A stretch of DNA of 64,000 bases from Ptiloglossa arizonensis (GCF_051014685.1 NW_027479402.1:1-64000), one strand, 5' to 3'; counted from the stretch's first letter, positions 22,711-36,900 are shown. Notes: generated from the letters alone by a model not told the origin. A program made the numbers and translations.

Positions 22711-24076
22711 TGATGCTCGAAACGAATAACCAGAACGGCCTAGGGGAAAAGTACGCATACCGTTGTAATCGGGCGAGTTTCTACTTTCAGATGCAACAGA
22801 AATTTTGCGGATTGGTCAATCCGTTCGCGAAATATGGCAGTTTGGAGGTAAGAAACGCTTGAGAAACTCAAAATTTTCGCAGTTCTGATGCTCGAAACGA
22901 ATAACTAGAACGGCCTAGGGGAAAAGTACGCATGCCGTTGTAATCGGGCGAGTTTCTACTTCCAGATGCAACAGAAATTTTGCGGATTGGTCAATCCGTT
23001 CGCGAGATATGGCAGTTTGGATGTAAGAAACGCTTGAGAAACTGAAAATTTTCGCGGTTCTGATGCTCGAAACGAATAACAAGAACGGCCTAGGGGAAAA
23101 GTACGCACAACGTTGTAATCGGGCGAGTTTCTACTTTCAGATGCAACAGAAATTTTGCGGATTGGTCAATCCGTTCGCGAGATATGGCAGTTTGGAGGTA
23201 AGCAACGCTTGAGAAACTCAAAATTTTCGCAGTTCTGTTGCTCGAAACGAATAACTAGAACGGGCTAGGGGAAAAGTACGCATGTAGTTGTAATCGGGCG
23301 AATTTCTACTTTCAGATGCAACAGAAATTTTGCGGATTGGTCAATCAGTTCGCGAGATATGGCAGTTTGGAGGTAAGAAACGCTCGAGAAACTCAAAATT
23401 TTCGCAGTTCTGATGCTCGACAAGCACAACTAGAACGGCCTAGGGGAAAAGTACGCACACCGGTTGTAATCGGGCGAGTTTCTACTTTCAGATGCAATAG
23501 AAATTTTGCGGATTGGTCAATCCGTTCGCGAGATATGGCAGTTCGGAGGTAAGAAACGGTTGAGAAACTCAAAATTTTCACAGTTCTGATGCTCGAAACG
23601 AATAACCAGAACGGCCTAGGGGAAACGTACGCATACCGTTGTAATCGGGCGAGTTTCTACTTTCAGATGCATCAGAAATTTTGCGGATTGGTCAATCCGT
23701 TCGCGAGATATGGCAGTTTGGAGGTAAGAAACGCTTGAGAAACTCAAAATTTTCGCAGTTCTGATGCTCGAAACGAATAACTAGAACGGCCCAGGGCAAA
23801 AGTACGCACAGTGTTGTAATCGGGCGAGTTTCTACCTTCATATGCAATAGAAATTTTGCGGATTGGTCAATCCGTTCGCGAGATATGGCACTTTAGAGGT
23901 AAGAAACGCTTGAGAAACTCAAAATTTTCGCAGTTCTGTTGCTCGAAACGAATAACTAGAACGGCCTAGGGGAAAAGTACGCATACCGTTGTAATCGGGC
24001 GAGTTTCTACTTTCAGATGCAACAGAAATTTTGCGGATTGGTCAATCCGTTCGCGAGATATGGCAGTTTGGAGGTA
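22711..24076 (+). repeat. Nested 9-mer duplication inside the 23-mer, copy 1
   Basis: Matches 24,287-25,652 at offset 1,576 (nine monomers plus the 1-bp marker insertion). Bounded on the left by GCAGTT against GCGGTT and on the right by GGTACGAAAC against GGTAAGAAAC. Confidence 0.75.
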
Positions 24077-26957
24077 CGAAACGCTTGAGAAACTCAAAAT
24101 TTTCGCAGTTCTGATGCTCGAAACGAATAACTAGAACGGCCTAGGGGAAAAGTACGCATACCGTTGTAATCGGGCGAGTTTGTACTTTCAGATGCAACAG
24201 AAATTTTGCGGATTGGTCAATCCGTTCGCGAGATATGGCAGTTTGGATGTAAGAAACGCTTGAGAAACTCAAAATTTTCGCGGTTCTGATGCTCGAAACG
24301 AATAACCAGAACGGCCTAGGGGAAAAGTACGCATACCGTTGTAATCGGGCGAGTTTCTACTTTCAGATGCAACAGAAATTTTGCGGATTGGTCAATCCGT
24401 TCGCGAAATATGGCAGTTTGGAGGTAAGAAACGCTTGAGAAACTCAAAATTTTCGCAGTTCTGATGCTCGAAACGAATAACTAGAACGGCCTAGGGGAAA
24501 AGTACGCATGCCGTTGTAATCGGGCGAGTTTCTACTTTCAGATGCAACAGAAATTTTGCGGATTGGTCAATCCGTTCGCGAGATATGGCAGTTTGGATGT
24601 AAGAAACGCTTGAGAAACTGAAAATTTTCGCGGTTCTGATGCTCGAAACGAATAACAAGAACGGCCTAGGGGAAAAGTACGCACAACGTTGTAATCGGGC
24701 GAGTTTCTACTTTCAGATGCGACAGAAATTTTGCGGATTGGTCAATCCGTTCGCGAGATATGGCAGTTTGGAGGTAAGCAACGCTTGAGAAACTCAAAAT
24801 TTTCGCAGTTCTGTTGCTCGAAACGAATAACTAGAACGGGCTAGGGGAAAAGTACGCATGTAGTTGTAATCGGGCGAATTTCTACTTTCAGATGCAACAG
24901 AAATTTTGCGGATTGGTCAATCCGTTCGCGAGATATGGCAGTTTGGAGGTAAGAAACGCTCGAGAAACTCAAAATTTTCGCAGTTCTGATGCTCGACAAG
25001 CACAACTAGAACGGCCTAGGGGAAAAGTACGCACACCGGTTGTAATCGGGCGAGTTTCTACTTTCAGATGCAATAGAAATTTTGCGGATTGGTCAATCCG
25101 TTCGCGAGATATGGCAGTTCGGAGGTAAGAAACGGTTGAGAAACTCAAAATTTTCACAGTTCTGATGCTCGAAACGAATAACCAGAACGGCCTAGGGGAA
25201 ACGTACGCATACCGTTGTAATCGGGCGAGTTTCTACTTTCAGATGCATCAGAAATTTTGCGGATTGGTCAATCCGTTCGCGATATATGGCAGTTTGGAGG
25301 TAAGAAACGCTTGAGAAACTCAAAATTTTCGCAGTTCTGATGCTCGAAACGAATAACTAGAACGGCCCAGGGCAAAAGTACGCACAGTGTTGTAATCGGG
25401 CGAGTTTCTACCTTCATATGCAATAGAAATTTTGCGGATTGGTCAATCCGTTCGCGAGATATGGCACTTTAGAGGTAAGAAACGCTTGAGAAACTCAAAA
25501 TTTTCGCAGTTCTGTTGCTCGAAACGAATAACTAGAACGGCCTAGGGGAAAAGTACGCATACCGTTGTAATCGGGCGAGTTTCTACTTTCAGATGCAACA
25601 GAAATTTTGCGGATTGGTCAATCCGTTCGCGAGATATGGCAGTTTGGAGGTAAGAAACGCTTGAGAAACTCAAAATTTTCGCAGTTCGGATGCTCGAAAC
25701 GAATAACTAGAACGGGCTAGGGGAAAAGTACGCACACAGTTGTAATCGGGCGAGTTTCTACTTTAAGATGCATCAGAAATTTTGCGGATTGGACAATCCG
25801 TTCGCGAGATGTGGCAGTTTGTAGGTGAGAAACGCTTGAGAAACTCAAAATTTTCGCAGTTCTGATGCTCGAAACGAATAACTAGAACGGCCTAGGGGAA
25901 AAGTACGCATACCGTTGTAATCGGGCGAGTTTCTACCTTCAGATGCAACAGAAATTTTGCGGATTGGTCAATCCGTTCGCGAGATATGGCAGTTTGGATG
26001 TAAGAAACGCTTGAGAAACTCAGAATTTTCGCAGTTCTGATGCTCGACAAGCATAACTAGAACGGCCTAGGGGAAAAGTACGCATACCGTTGTAATCGGG
26101 CGAGTTTCTACCTTCAGATGCAACAGAAATTTTGCGGATTGGTCAATCCTTTCGCGAGATATGGCAGTTTGCAAGTAAGAAACGCTTGAGAAACTCAAAA
26201 TTTTCGCAGTTCTGATGCTCGAAACGAATAACTGGAACCGCCTAGGGGAAAAGTACGCATACCGTTGTAATCGGGCGAGTTTGTACTTTCAGATGCAACA
26301 GAAATTTTGCGGATTGGTCAATCCGTTCGCGAGATATGGCAGTTTGGATGTAAGAAACGCTTGAGAAACTCAAAATTTTCGCGGTTCTGATGCTCGAAAC
26401 GAATAACAAGAACGGCCTAGGGGAAAAGTACGCACACCGTTGTAATCGGGCGAGTTTCTACTTTCAGATGCAACAGAAATTTTGCGGATTGGTCAATCCG
26501 TTCGCGAGATGTGGCAGTTTGTATGTGAGAAACGCTTGAGAAACTCAAAATTTTCGCAGTTCTGATGCTCGAAACGAATAACTAGAACGGCCTAGGGGAA
26601 AAGTACGCATACCGTTGTAATCGGGCGAGTTTCTACCTTCAGATGCAACAGAAATTTTGCGGATTGGTCAATCCGTTCGCGAGATATGGCAGTTTGGAAG
26701 TAAGAAACGCTTGAGAAACTCCAAATTTTCGCAGTTCTGATGCTCGAAACGAATAACTAGAACGGCCTAGGGGAAGAGTACGCACACCGTTGTAATCGGG
26801 CGAGTTTCTACTTTCAGATGCAACAGAAATTTTGCGGATTAGTCAATCCGTTCGCGAGATATGGCAGTTTGGAGGTAAGAAACGCTTGAGAAACTCAAAA
26901 TTTTCGCAGTTCTGATGCTCGAAACGAATAACTAGAACGGACTAGGGGAAAAGTACG
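22931..26957 (+). repeat. 23-mer HOR (4,027 bp), copy 1
   Basis: The left boundary is set by the first shared derived base near CATGCCG. It contains an internal 9-mer duplication (22,711-24,076 against 24,287-25,652, offset 1,576). Visible differences from copy 2 are few, such as TTCCAGATG near 22,970. Confidence 0.85.
24287..25652 (+). repeat. Nested 9-mer duplication inside the 23-mer, copy 2
   Basis: Second copy, distinguished by GCGACAG near 24,719 and GCGATATATGG near 25,279. It recurs with those same marks near 28,746 and 29,306, so the nested duplication predates the 23-mer duplication. Confidence 0.75.
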
Positions 26958-29900
26958 CATGCCGTTGTAATCGGGCGAGTTTCTACTTTCAGATGCAACA
27001 GAAATTTTGCGGATTGGTCAATCCGTTCGCGAGATATGGCAGTTTGGATGTAAGAAACGCTTGAGAAACTGAAAATTTTCGCGGTTCTGATGCTCGAAAC
27101 GAATAACAAGAACGGCCTAGGGGAAAAGTACGCACAACGTTGTAATCGGGCGAGTTTCTACTTTCAGATGCAACAGAAATTTTGCGGATTGGTCAATCCG
27201 TTCGCGAGATATGGCAGTTTGGAGGTAAGCAACGCTTGAGAAACTCAAAATTTTCGCAGTTCTGTTGCTCGAAACGAATAACTAGAACGGGCTAGGGGAA
27301 AAGTACGCATGTAGTTGTAATCGGGCGAATTTCTACTTTCAGATGCAACAGAAATTTTGCGGATTGGTCAATCAGTTCGCGAGATATGGCAGTTTGGAGG
27401 TAAGAAACGCTCGAGAAACTCAAAATTTTCGCAGTTCTGATGCTCGACAAGCACAACTAGAACGGCCTAGGGGAAAAGTACGCACACCGGTTGTAATCGG
27501 GCGAGTTTCTACTTTCAGATGCAATAGAAATTTTGCGGATTGGTCAATCCGTTCGCGAGATATGGCAGTTCGGAGGTAAGAAACGGTTGAGAAACTCAAA
27601 ATTTTCACAGTTCTGATGCTCGAAACGAATAACCAGAACGGCCTAGGGGAAACGTACGCATACCGTTGTAATCGGGCGAGTTTCTACTTTCAGATGCATC
27701 AGAAATTTTGCGGATTGGTCAATCCGTTCGCGAGATATGGCAGTTTGGAGGTAAGAAACGCTTGAGAAACTCAAAATTTTCGCAGTTCTGATGCTCGAAA
27801 CGAATAACTAGAACGGCCCAGGGCAAAAGTACGCACAGTGTTGTAATCGGGCGAGTTTCTACCTTCATATGCAATAGAAATTTTGCGGATTGGTCAATCC
27901 GTTCGCGAGATATGGCACTTTAGAGGTAAGAAACGCTTGAGAAACTCAAAATTTTCGCAGTTCTGTTGCTCGAAACGAATAACTAGAACGGCCTAGGGGA
28001 AAAGTACGCATACCGTTGTAATCGGGCGAGTTTCTACTTTCAGATGCAACAGAAATTTTGCGGATTGGTCAATCCGTTCGCGAGATATGGCAGTTTGGAG
28101 GTACGAAACGCTTGAGAAACTCAAAATTTTCGCAGTTCTGATGCTCGAAACGAATAACTAGAACGGCCTAGGGGAAAAGTACGCATACCGTTGTAATCGG
28201 GCGAGTTTGTACTTTCAGATGCAACAGAAATTTTGCGGATTGGTCAATCCGTTCGCGAGATATGGCAGTTTGGATGTAAGAAACGCTTGAGAAACTCAAA
28301 ATTTTCGCGGTTCTGATGCTCGAAACGAATAACCAGAACGGCCTAGGGGAAAAGTACGCATACCGTTGTAATCGGGCGAGTTTCTACTTTCAGATGCAAC
28401 AGAAATTTTGCGGATTGGTCAATCCGTTCGCGAAATATGGCAGTTTGGAGGTAAGAAACGCTTGAGAAACTCAAAATTTTCGCAGTTCTGATGCTCGAAA
28501 CGAATAACTAGAACGGCCTAGGGGAAAAGTACGCATGCCGTTGTAATCGGGCGAGTTTCTACTTTCAGATGCAACAGAAATTTTGCGGATTGGTCAATCC
28601 GTTCGCGAGATATGGCAGTTTGGATGTAAGAAACGCTTGAGAAACTGAAAATTTTCGCGGTTCTGATGCTCGAAACGAATAACAAGAACGGCCTAGGGGA
28701 AAAGTACGCACAACGTTGTAATCGGGCGAGTTTCTACTTTCAGATGCGACAGAAATTTTGCGGATTGGTCAATCCGTTCGCGAGATATGGCAGTTTGGAG
28801 GTAAGCAACGCTTGAGAAACTCAAAATTTTCGCAGTTCTGTTGCTCGAAACGAATAACTAGAACGGGCTAGGGGAAAAGTACGCATGTAGTTGTAATCGG
28901 GCGAATTTCTACTTTCAGATGCAACAGAAATTTTGCGGATTGGTCAATCCGTTCGCGAGATATGGCAGTTTGGAGGTAAGAAACGCTCGAGAAACTCAAA
29001 ATTTTCGCAGTTCTGATGCTCGACAAGCACAACTAGAACGGCCTAGGGGAAAAGTACGCACACCGGTTGTAATCGGGCGAGTTTCTACTTTCAGATGCAA
29101 TAGAAATTTTGCGGATTGGTCAATCCGTTCGCGAGATATGGCAGTTCGGAGGTAAGAAACGGTTGAGAAACTCAAAATTTTCACAGTTCTGATGCTCGAA
29201 ACGAATAACCAGAACGGCCTAGGGGAAACGTACGCATACCGTTGTAATCGGGCGAGTTTCTACTTTCAGATGCATCAGAAATTTTGCGGATTGGTCAATC
29301 CGTTCGCGATATATGGCAGTTTGGAGGTAAGAAACGCTTGAGAAACTCAAAATTTTCGCAGTTCTGATGCTCGAAACGAATAACTAGAACGGCCCAGGGC
29401 AAAAGTACGCACAGTGTTGTAATCGGGCGAGTTTCTACCTTCATATGCAATAGAAATTTTGCGGATTGGTCAATCCGTTCGCGAGATATGGCACTTTAGA
29501 GGTAAGAAACGCTTGAGAAACTCAAAATTTTCGCAGTTCTGTTGCTCGAAACGAATAACTAGAAAGGCCTAGGGGAAAAGTACGCATACCGTTGTAATCG
29601 GGCGAGTTTCTACTTTCAGATGCAACAGAAATTTTGCGGATTGGTCAATCCGTTCGCGAGATATGGCAGTTTGGAGGTAAGAAACGCTTGAGAAACTCAA
29701 AATTTTCGCAGTTCGGATGCTCGAAACGAATAACTAGAACGGGCTAGGGGAAAAGTACGCACACAGTTGTAATCGGGCGAGTTTCTACTTTAAGATGCAT
29801 CAGAAATTTTGCGGATTGGACAATCCGTTCGCGAGATGTGGCAGTTTGTAGGTGAGAAACGCTTGAGAAACTCAAAATTTTCGCAGTTCTGATGCTCGAA

Positions 29901-30984
29901 ACGAATAACTAGAACGGCCTAGGGGAAAAGTACGCATACCGTTGTAATCGGGCGAGTTTCTACCTTCAGATGCAACAGAAATTTTGCGGATTGGTCAATC
30001 CGTTCGCGAGATATGGCAGTTTGGATGTAAGAAACGCTTGAGAAACTCAGAATTTTCGCAGTTCTGATGCTCGACAAGCATAACTAGAACGGCCTAGGGG
30101 AAAAGTACGCATACCGTTGTAATCGGGCGAGTTTCTACCTTCAGATGCAACAGAAATTTTGCGGATTGGTCAATCCTTTCGCGAGATATGGCAGTTTGCA
30201 AGTAAGAAACGCTTGAGAAACTCAAAATTTTCGCAGTTCTGATGCTCGAAACGAATAACTGGAACCGCCTAGGGGAAAAGTACGCATACCGTTGTAATCG
30301 GGCGAGTTTGTACTTTCAGATGCAACAGAAATTTTGCGGATTGGTCAATCCGTTCGCGAGATATGGCAGTTTGGATGTAAGAAACGCTTGAGAAACTCAA
30401 AATTTTCACGGTTCTGATGCTCGAAACGAATAACAAGAACGGCCTAGGGGAAAAGTACGCACACCGTTGTAATCGGGCGAGTTTCTACTTTCAGATGCAA
30501 CAGAAATTTTGCGGATTGGTCAATCCGTTCGCGAGATGTGGCAGTTTGTATGTGAGAAACGCTTGAGAAACTCAAAATTTTCGCAGTTCTGATGCTCGAA
30601 ACGAATAACTAGAACGGCCTAGGGGAAAAGTACGCATACCGTTGTAATCGGGCGAGTTTCTACCTTCAGATGCAACAGAAATTTTGCGGATTGGTCAATC
30701 CGTTCGCGAGATATGGCAGTTTGGAAGTAAGAAACGCTTGAGAAACTCCAAATTTTCGCAGTTCTGATGCTCGAAACGAATAACTAGAACGGCCTAGGGG
30801 AAGAGTACGCACACCGTTGTAATCGGGCGAGTTTCTACTTTCAGATGCAACAGAAATTTTGCGGATTCGTCAATCCGTTCGCGAGATATGGCAGTTTGGA
30901 GGTAAGAAACGCTTGAGAAACTCAAAATTTTCGCAGTTCTGATGCTCGAAACGAATAACTAGAACGGACTAGGGGAAAAGTACG
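26958..30984 (+). repeat. 23-mer HOR (4,027 bp), copy 2
   Basis: Matches copy 1 to about 30,980. Private changes include AGAAAGGCC near 29,560, TTCACGGTT near 30,407 and GGATTCGTC near 30,865. To the right it breaks into the patchy region IV. Confidence 0.85.
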
Positions 30985-33900
30985 CATACCGTTGTAATCG
31001 GGCGAGTTTCTACTTTCAGATGCAACAGAAATTTTGCGGATTGGTCAATCCGTTCGCGAGATATGGCAGTTTGGAGGTAAGAAACGCTTGAGAAACCCAA
31101 ATTTTCGCAATTCTGATGCTCGAAACGAATAACTAGAACGGCCTAGGGGAAAAGTACGCATACCGTTGTAATCGGGCGAGTTTCTACTTTCAGATGCAAC
31201 AGAAATTTTGCGGATTGGTCAATCCGCTCGCGAGATATGGCAGTTTGTAGGTAAGAAACGCTTGAGAAACTCAACATTTTCGCAGTTCTGATGCTCGAAT
31301 CGAATAACTAGAACGGCCTAGGGGAAAAGTACGTATACCGTTGTAATCGGGCGAGTTTCTACTTTCAGATGCAGCAGAAAATTTGCGGATTGGTAAATCC
31401 GTTCGCGAGATATGGCAGTTTGGAGGTAAGAAACGCTTGAGAAACCCAAATTTTCGCAATTCTGATGCTCGAAACGAATAACTAGAACGGCCTAGGGGAA
31501 AAGTACGCAAACCGTTGTAATCGGGCGAGTTTCTACTTTCAGATGCAACAGAAATTTTGCGGATTAGTCAAACCTTTCGCGAGATATGGCAGTTTGGAGG
31601 TAAGAAACGCTTGAGAAACTCAAAATTTTCGCAGTTCTGATGCTCGACAAGCATAACTAGAACGGTCTAGGGGAAAAGTACGCATACCGTTGTAATCGGG
31701 CGAGTTTCGACTTTCAGATGCAACAGAAGTTTTGCGGATTGGTCAATCCGTTCGCGAGATATGGCAGTTTGGAGGTAAGAAACGCTTGAGAAACTCAAAA
31801 TTTTCGCAGTTCTGATGCTCGAAACGAATAACTAGAACGGCCTAGGGGAAAAGTACGCATACCGTTGTAATCGGGCGAGTTTCTACTTTCAGATGCAACA
31901 GAAATTTTGCGGATTAGTCAATCCGTTCGCGAGATATGGCAGTTTGGATGTAACAACGCTTGAGAAACTCAAAATTTTCGCAGTTCTGTTGCTCGAAACG
32001 AATAACTAGAACGGGCTAGGGGAAAAGTACGCATACAGTTGTAATCGGGCGAGTTTCTACCTTCAGATGCAACAGAAATTTTGCGGATTGGTCAATCCGT
32101 TCGCGAGATATGGCAGTTTGGATGTAAGAAACGCTTGAGAAACTCAGAATTTTCGCAGTTCTGATGCTCGAAACGAATAACTAGAACGGCCTAGGGGAAA
32201 AGTACGCATAACGTTGTAATCGGGCGAGTTTCTACTTTCTGATGCAACAGAAATTTTGCGGATTGGTCAATCCGTTCGCGCGATATGGCAGTTTGGAGGT
32301 AAGAAACGCTCGAGAAACTCAAAATTTTCGCAGTTCTGATGCTCGACAAGCATAACTAGAACGGTCTAGGGGAAAAGTACGCATACCGTTGTAATCGGGC
32401 TACTTTCTACTTTCAGATGCAACAGAAATTTTGCGGATTGGTCAATCCGTTGGCGAGATATGGCAGTTTGGATGTAACAACGCTTGAGAAACTCAAAATT
32501 TTCGCAGTTCTGTTGCTCGAAACGAATAACTAGAACGGGCTAGGGGAAAAGTACGCATACAGTTGTAATCGGGCGAGTTTCTACTTTCAGATGCAACAGA
32601 AATTTTGCGGATTCGTCAAACCGTTCGCGAGATATGGCAGTTTGGAGGTAAGAAACGCTTGAGAAACTCAAAATTTTCGCAGTTCTGATGCTCGAAACGA
32701 AAAACTAGAACGGGCTAGGGGAAAAGTACGCATACCGTTGTAATCGGGCGAGTTTCTACCTTCAGATGCAACAGAAATTTTGCGGATTGGTCAATCCGTT
32801 CGCGAGATATGGCAGTTTGGATGTATGAAACGCTTGAGAAACTCAGAATTTTCGCAGTTCTGATGCTCGAAACGAATAACTAGAACGGCCTAGGGGAAAA
32901 GTACGCATAACGTTGTAATCGGGCGAGTTTCTACTTTCTGATGCAACAGAAATTTTGCGGATTGGTCAATCCGTTCGCGAGATATGGCAGTTTGGAGGTA
33001 AGAAACGCTCGAGAAACTCAAAATTTTCGCAGTTCTGATGCTCGACAAGCATAACTAGAACGGCCTAGGGGAAAAGTACGCATACCGTTGTAATCGGGCT
33101 ACTTTCTACTTTCAGATGCAACAGAAATTTTGCGGATTGGTCAATCCGTTCGCGAGATATGGCAGTTTGGATGTAACAACGCTTGAGAAACTCAAAATTT
33201 TCGCAGTTCTGATGCTCGACAAGCATAACTAGAACGGCCTAGGGGAAAAGTACGCATACCGTTGTAATCGGGCTACTTTCTACTTTCAGATGCAACAGAA
33301 ATTTTGCGGATTGGTCAATCCGTTCGCGAGATATGGCAGTTTGGATGTAACAACGCTTGAGAAACTCAAAATTTTCGCAGTTCTGTTGCTCGAAACGAAT
33401 AACTAGAACGGGCTAGGGGAAAAGTACGCATACAGTTGTAATCGGGCGAGTTTCTACTTTCAGATGCAACAGAAATTTTGCGGATTCGTCAAACCGTTCG
33501 CGAGATATGGCAGTTTGGAGGTAAGAAACGCTTGAGAAACTCAAAATTTTCGCAGTTCTGATGCTCGAAACGAAAAACTAGAACGGCCTAGGGGAAAAGT
33601 ACGCATACCGTTGTAATCGGGCGAGTTTCTACCTTCAGATGCAACAGAAATTTTGCGGATTGGTCAATCCGTTCGCGAGATATGGCAGTTTGGATGTAAG
33701 AAACGCTTGAGAAACTCAGAATTTTCGCAGTTCTGATGCTCGAAACGAATAACTAGAACGGCCTAGGGGAAAAGTACGCATAACGTTGTAATCGGGCGAG
33801 TTTCTACTTTCAGATGCAACAGAAATTTTGCGGATTGGTCAATCCGTTCGCGAGATATGGCAGTTTGGAGGTAAGAAACGCTTGAGAAACTCAAAATTTT

Positions 33901-36900
33901 CGCAGTTCTGATGCTCGAAACGAATAACTAGAACGGACTAGGGGAAAAGTACGCATACCGTTGTAATCGGGCGAGTTTCTACTTTCAGATGCAACAGAAA
34001 TTTTGCGGATTGGTCAATCCATTCGCGAGATATGGCAGTTTGGAAGTAAGAAACGCTTGAGAAACTCAAAATTTTCGCAGTTCTGATGCTCGACAAGCAT
34101 AACTAGAACGGTCTAGGGGAAAAGTACGCATACCGTTGTAATCGGGCGAGTTTCTACTTTCAGATGCAACAGAAATTTTGCGGATTGGTCAATCCGTTCG
34201 CGAGATATGGCAGTTTGGAAGTAAGAAACGCTTGAGAAACTCAAAATTTTCGCAGTTCTGATGCTCGAAACGAATAACTAGAACGGCCTAGGGGAAAAGT
34301 ACGCATACCGTTGTAATCGGGCGAGTTTCTACTTTCAGATGCAACAGAAATTTTGCGGATTAGTCAATCCGTTCGCGAGATATGGCAGTTTGGAGGTAAG
34401 AAACGCTTGAGAAACTCAAAATTTTCGCAGTTCTGATGCTCGACAAGCATAACTAGAACGGTCTAGGGGAAAAGTACGCATACCGTTGTAATCGGGCTAC
34501 TTTCTACTTTCAGATGCAACAGAAATTTTGCGGATTGGTCAATCCGTTCGCGAGATATGGCAGTTTGGATGTAACAGCGCTTGAGAAACTCAAAATTTTC
34601 GCAGTTCTGTTGCTCGAAACGAATAACTAGAACGGGCTAGGGGAAAAGTACGCATGCAGTTGTAATCGGGCGAGTTTCTACTTTCAGATGCAACAGAAAT
34701 TTTGCGGATTCGTCAAACCGTTCGCGAGATATGGCAGTTTGGAGGTAAGAAACGCTTGAGAAACTCAAAATTTTCGCAGTTCTGATGCTCGAAACGAAAA
34801 ACTAGAACGGCCTAGGGGAAAAGTACGCATACCGTTGTAATCGGGCGAGTTTCTACCTTCAGATGCAACAGAAATTTTGCGGATTGGTCAATCCGTTCGC
34901 GAGATATGGCAGTTTGGATGTAACAAACGCTTGAGAAACTCAGAATTTTCGCAGTTCTGATGCTCGAAACGAATAACTAGAACGGCCTAGGGGAAAAGTA
35001 CGCATACCGTTGTAATCGGGCGAGTTTCTACTTTCAGATGCAACAGAAATTTTGCGAATTGGTCAATCCGTTCGCGAGATATGGCAGTTTGGAGGTAAGA
35101 AACGCTTGAGAAACTCAAAATTTTCGCAGTTCTGATGCTCGAAACGAATAACTGGAACTGCCTAGGGGAAAAGTACGCATACCGTTGTAATCGGGCGAGT
35201 TTCTACCTTCAGATGCGACAGAAATTTTGCGGATTGGTCAATCCGTTCGCGAGATATGGCAGTTTGGAAGTAAGAAACGCTTGAGAAACTCAAAATTTTC
35301 GCAGATCTGATGCTCGAAACGAATAACTCGAACGGCCTAGGGGAAAAGTATGCATAGTGTTGTAATCGGGCGAGTTTCTACTTTCAGATGCAACAGAAAT
35401 TTTGCGGATTGGTCAATCCGTTCGCGAGATATGGCAGTTTGGAGGTAAGAAACGCTCGAGAAACTCAAAATTTTCGCAGTTCTGATGCTCGATAAGCATA
35501 ACTAGAACGGCCTAGGGGAAAAGTACGCACACCGTTGTAATCGGGCGAGTTTCTACTTTCAGATGCAACAGAACTTTTGCGGATTGGTCAATCCGTTCGC
35601 GAGATATGGCAGTTTGGATGTAAGAAACGCTTGAGAAACTCAAAATTTTCGCGGTTCTGATGCTCGAAACGAATAACAAGAACGGCCTAGGGGAAAAGTA
35701 CGCACACCGTTGTAATCGGGCGAGTTTCTACTTTCAGATGCAACAGAAATTTTGCTGATTGGGCAATCCGTTCGCGAGATGTGGCAGTTTGGATGTAAGC
35801 AACGCTTGAGAAACTCAAAATTTTCGCAGTTCTGTTGCTCGAAACGAATAACTAGAACGGGCTAGGGGAAAAGTACGCATACAGTTGTAATCGGGCGAGT
35901 TTCTACTTTCAGATGCATCACAAATTTTGCGGATTGGACAATACGTTCGCGAGATGTGGCTGTTTGTAGGTGAGAAACGCTTGAGAAACTCAAAATTTTC
36001 GCAGTTCTGTTGCTCGAAACGAATAACTAGAACGGGCTAGGGGAAAAGTACGCATACAGTTGTAATCGGGCGAGTTTCTACTTTCAGATGCATCACAAAT
36101 TTTGCGGATTGGACAATACGTTCGCGAGATGTGGCTGTTTGTAGGTGAGAAACGCTTGAGAAACTCAAAATTTTCGCAGTTCTGATGCTCGAAACGAATA
36201 ACTAGAACGGCCTAGGGGAAAAGTACGCATACCGTTGTAATCGGGCGAGTTTCTACTTTCAGATGCAACAGAAATTTTGCGGATTGGTCAATCCGTTCGC
36301 GCAATATGGCAGTTTGGAGGTAAGAAACGCTTGAGAAACTCAAAATTTTCGCAGTTCTGATGCTCGAAACGAATAACTAGAACGGCCTAGGGGAAAAGTA
36401 CGCATACCGTTGTAATCGGGCGAGTTTCTACTTTCAGATGCAACAGAAATTTTGCGGATTGGTCAATCCGTTCGCGAGATATGGCAGTTTGGATGTAAGA
36501 AACGCTTGAGAAACTGAAAATTTTCGCGGTTCTGATGCTCGAAACGAATAACAAGAACGGCCTAGGGGAAAAGTACGCACACCGTTGTAATCGGGCGAGT
36601 TTCTACTTTCAGATGCAACAGAAATTTTGCGGACTGGTCAATCCGTTCGCGAGATATGGCAGTTTGGATGTAAGAAACGCTTGAGAAACTCAAAATTTTC
36701 GCGGTTCTGATGCTCGAAACGAATAACAAGAACGGCCTAGGGGAAAAGTACGCACACCGTTGTAATCGGGCGAGTTTCTACTTTCAGATGCAGCAGAAAT
36801 TTTGCGGACTGGTCAATCCGTTCGCGAGATATGGCAGTTTGGAGGTAAGCAACGCTTGAGAAACTCAAAATTTTCGCAGTTCTGTTGCTCGAAACGAATA
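30985..36900 (+). repeat. Array region IV: patchy zone with 174-bp monomers
   Basis: Seven of the nine 174-bp monomers lie here. Two have GAAACCCAAATTTTC (about 31,096 and 31,445); five have GATGTAACAACGC or GATGTAACAGCGC (about 31,951, 32,474, 33,173, 33,348 and 34,571). GGGCTACTTTC replaces GGGCGAGTTTC at about 32,397, 33,096, 33,270 and 34,494. Spacings of 699, 174 and 1,224 show short irregular HORs. A tandem monomer pair with GCATCACAAA lies at 35,915 and 36,090. No gene is seen. Confidence 0.82.
31756..31930 (+). repeat. Near-consensus reference monomer (175 bp)
   Basis: This copy differs from my consensus at one base, G161 to A (GGATTAGTC instead of GGATTGGTC). Landmarks in monomer numbering are: hairpin TTGAG-AAA-CTCAA 31-43, AAAATTTT 42-49, CCTAGG 86-91, CENP-B-box-like 17-mer 105-121, second A/T tract AAATTTT 147-153, dyad CGGATTG-GT-CAATCCG 155-170, and TCGCGA from 172 into the next monomer. 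An 8-bp inverted pair, AGAAACTC (34-41) and GAGTTTCT (122-129), lies 80 bp apart. Consensus composition is 77 G+C of 175, with 13 CpG. Confidence 0.9.

Larger units (their letters stand above)
21951..30984 (+). repeat. Array region III: 4,027-bp 23-mer HOR, about two copies
   Basis: Five 176-bp marker monomers (extra G at 22,061, 23,462, 25,038, 27,489 and 29,065) define the block. Spacings 23,462 to 27,489 and 25,038 to 29,065 are both 4,027, which is 23 x 175 + 2. No gene is seen. Confidence 0.88.
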
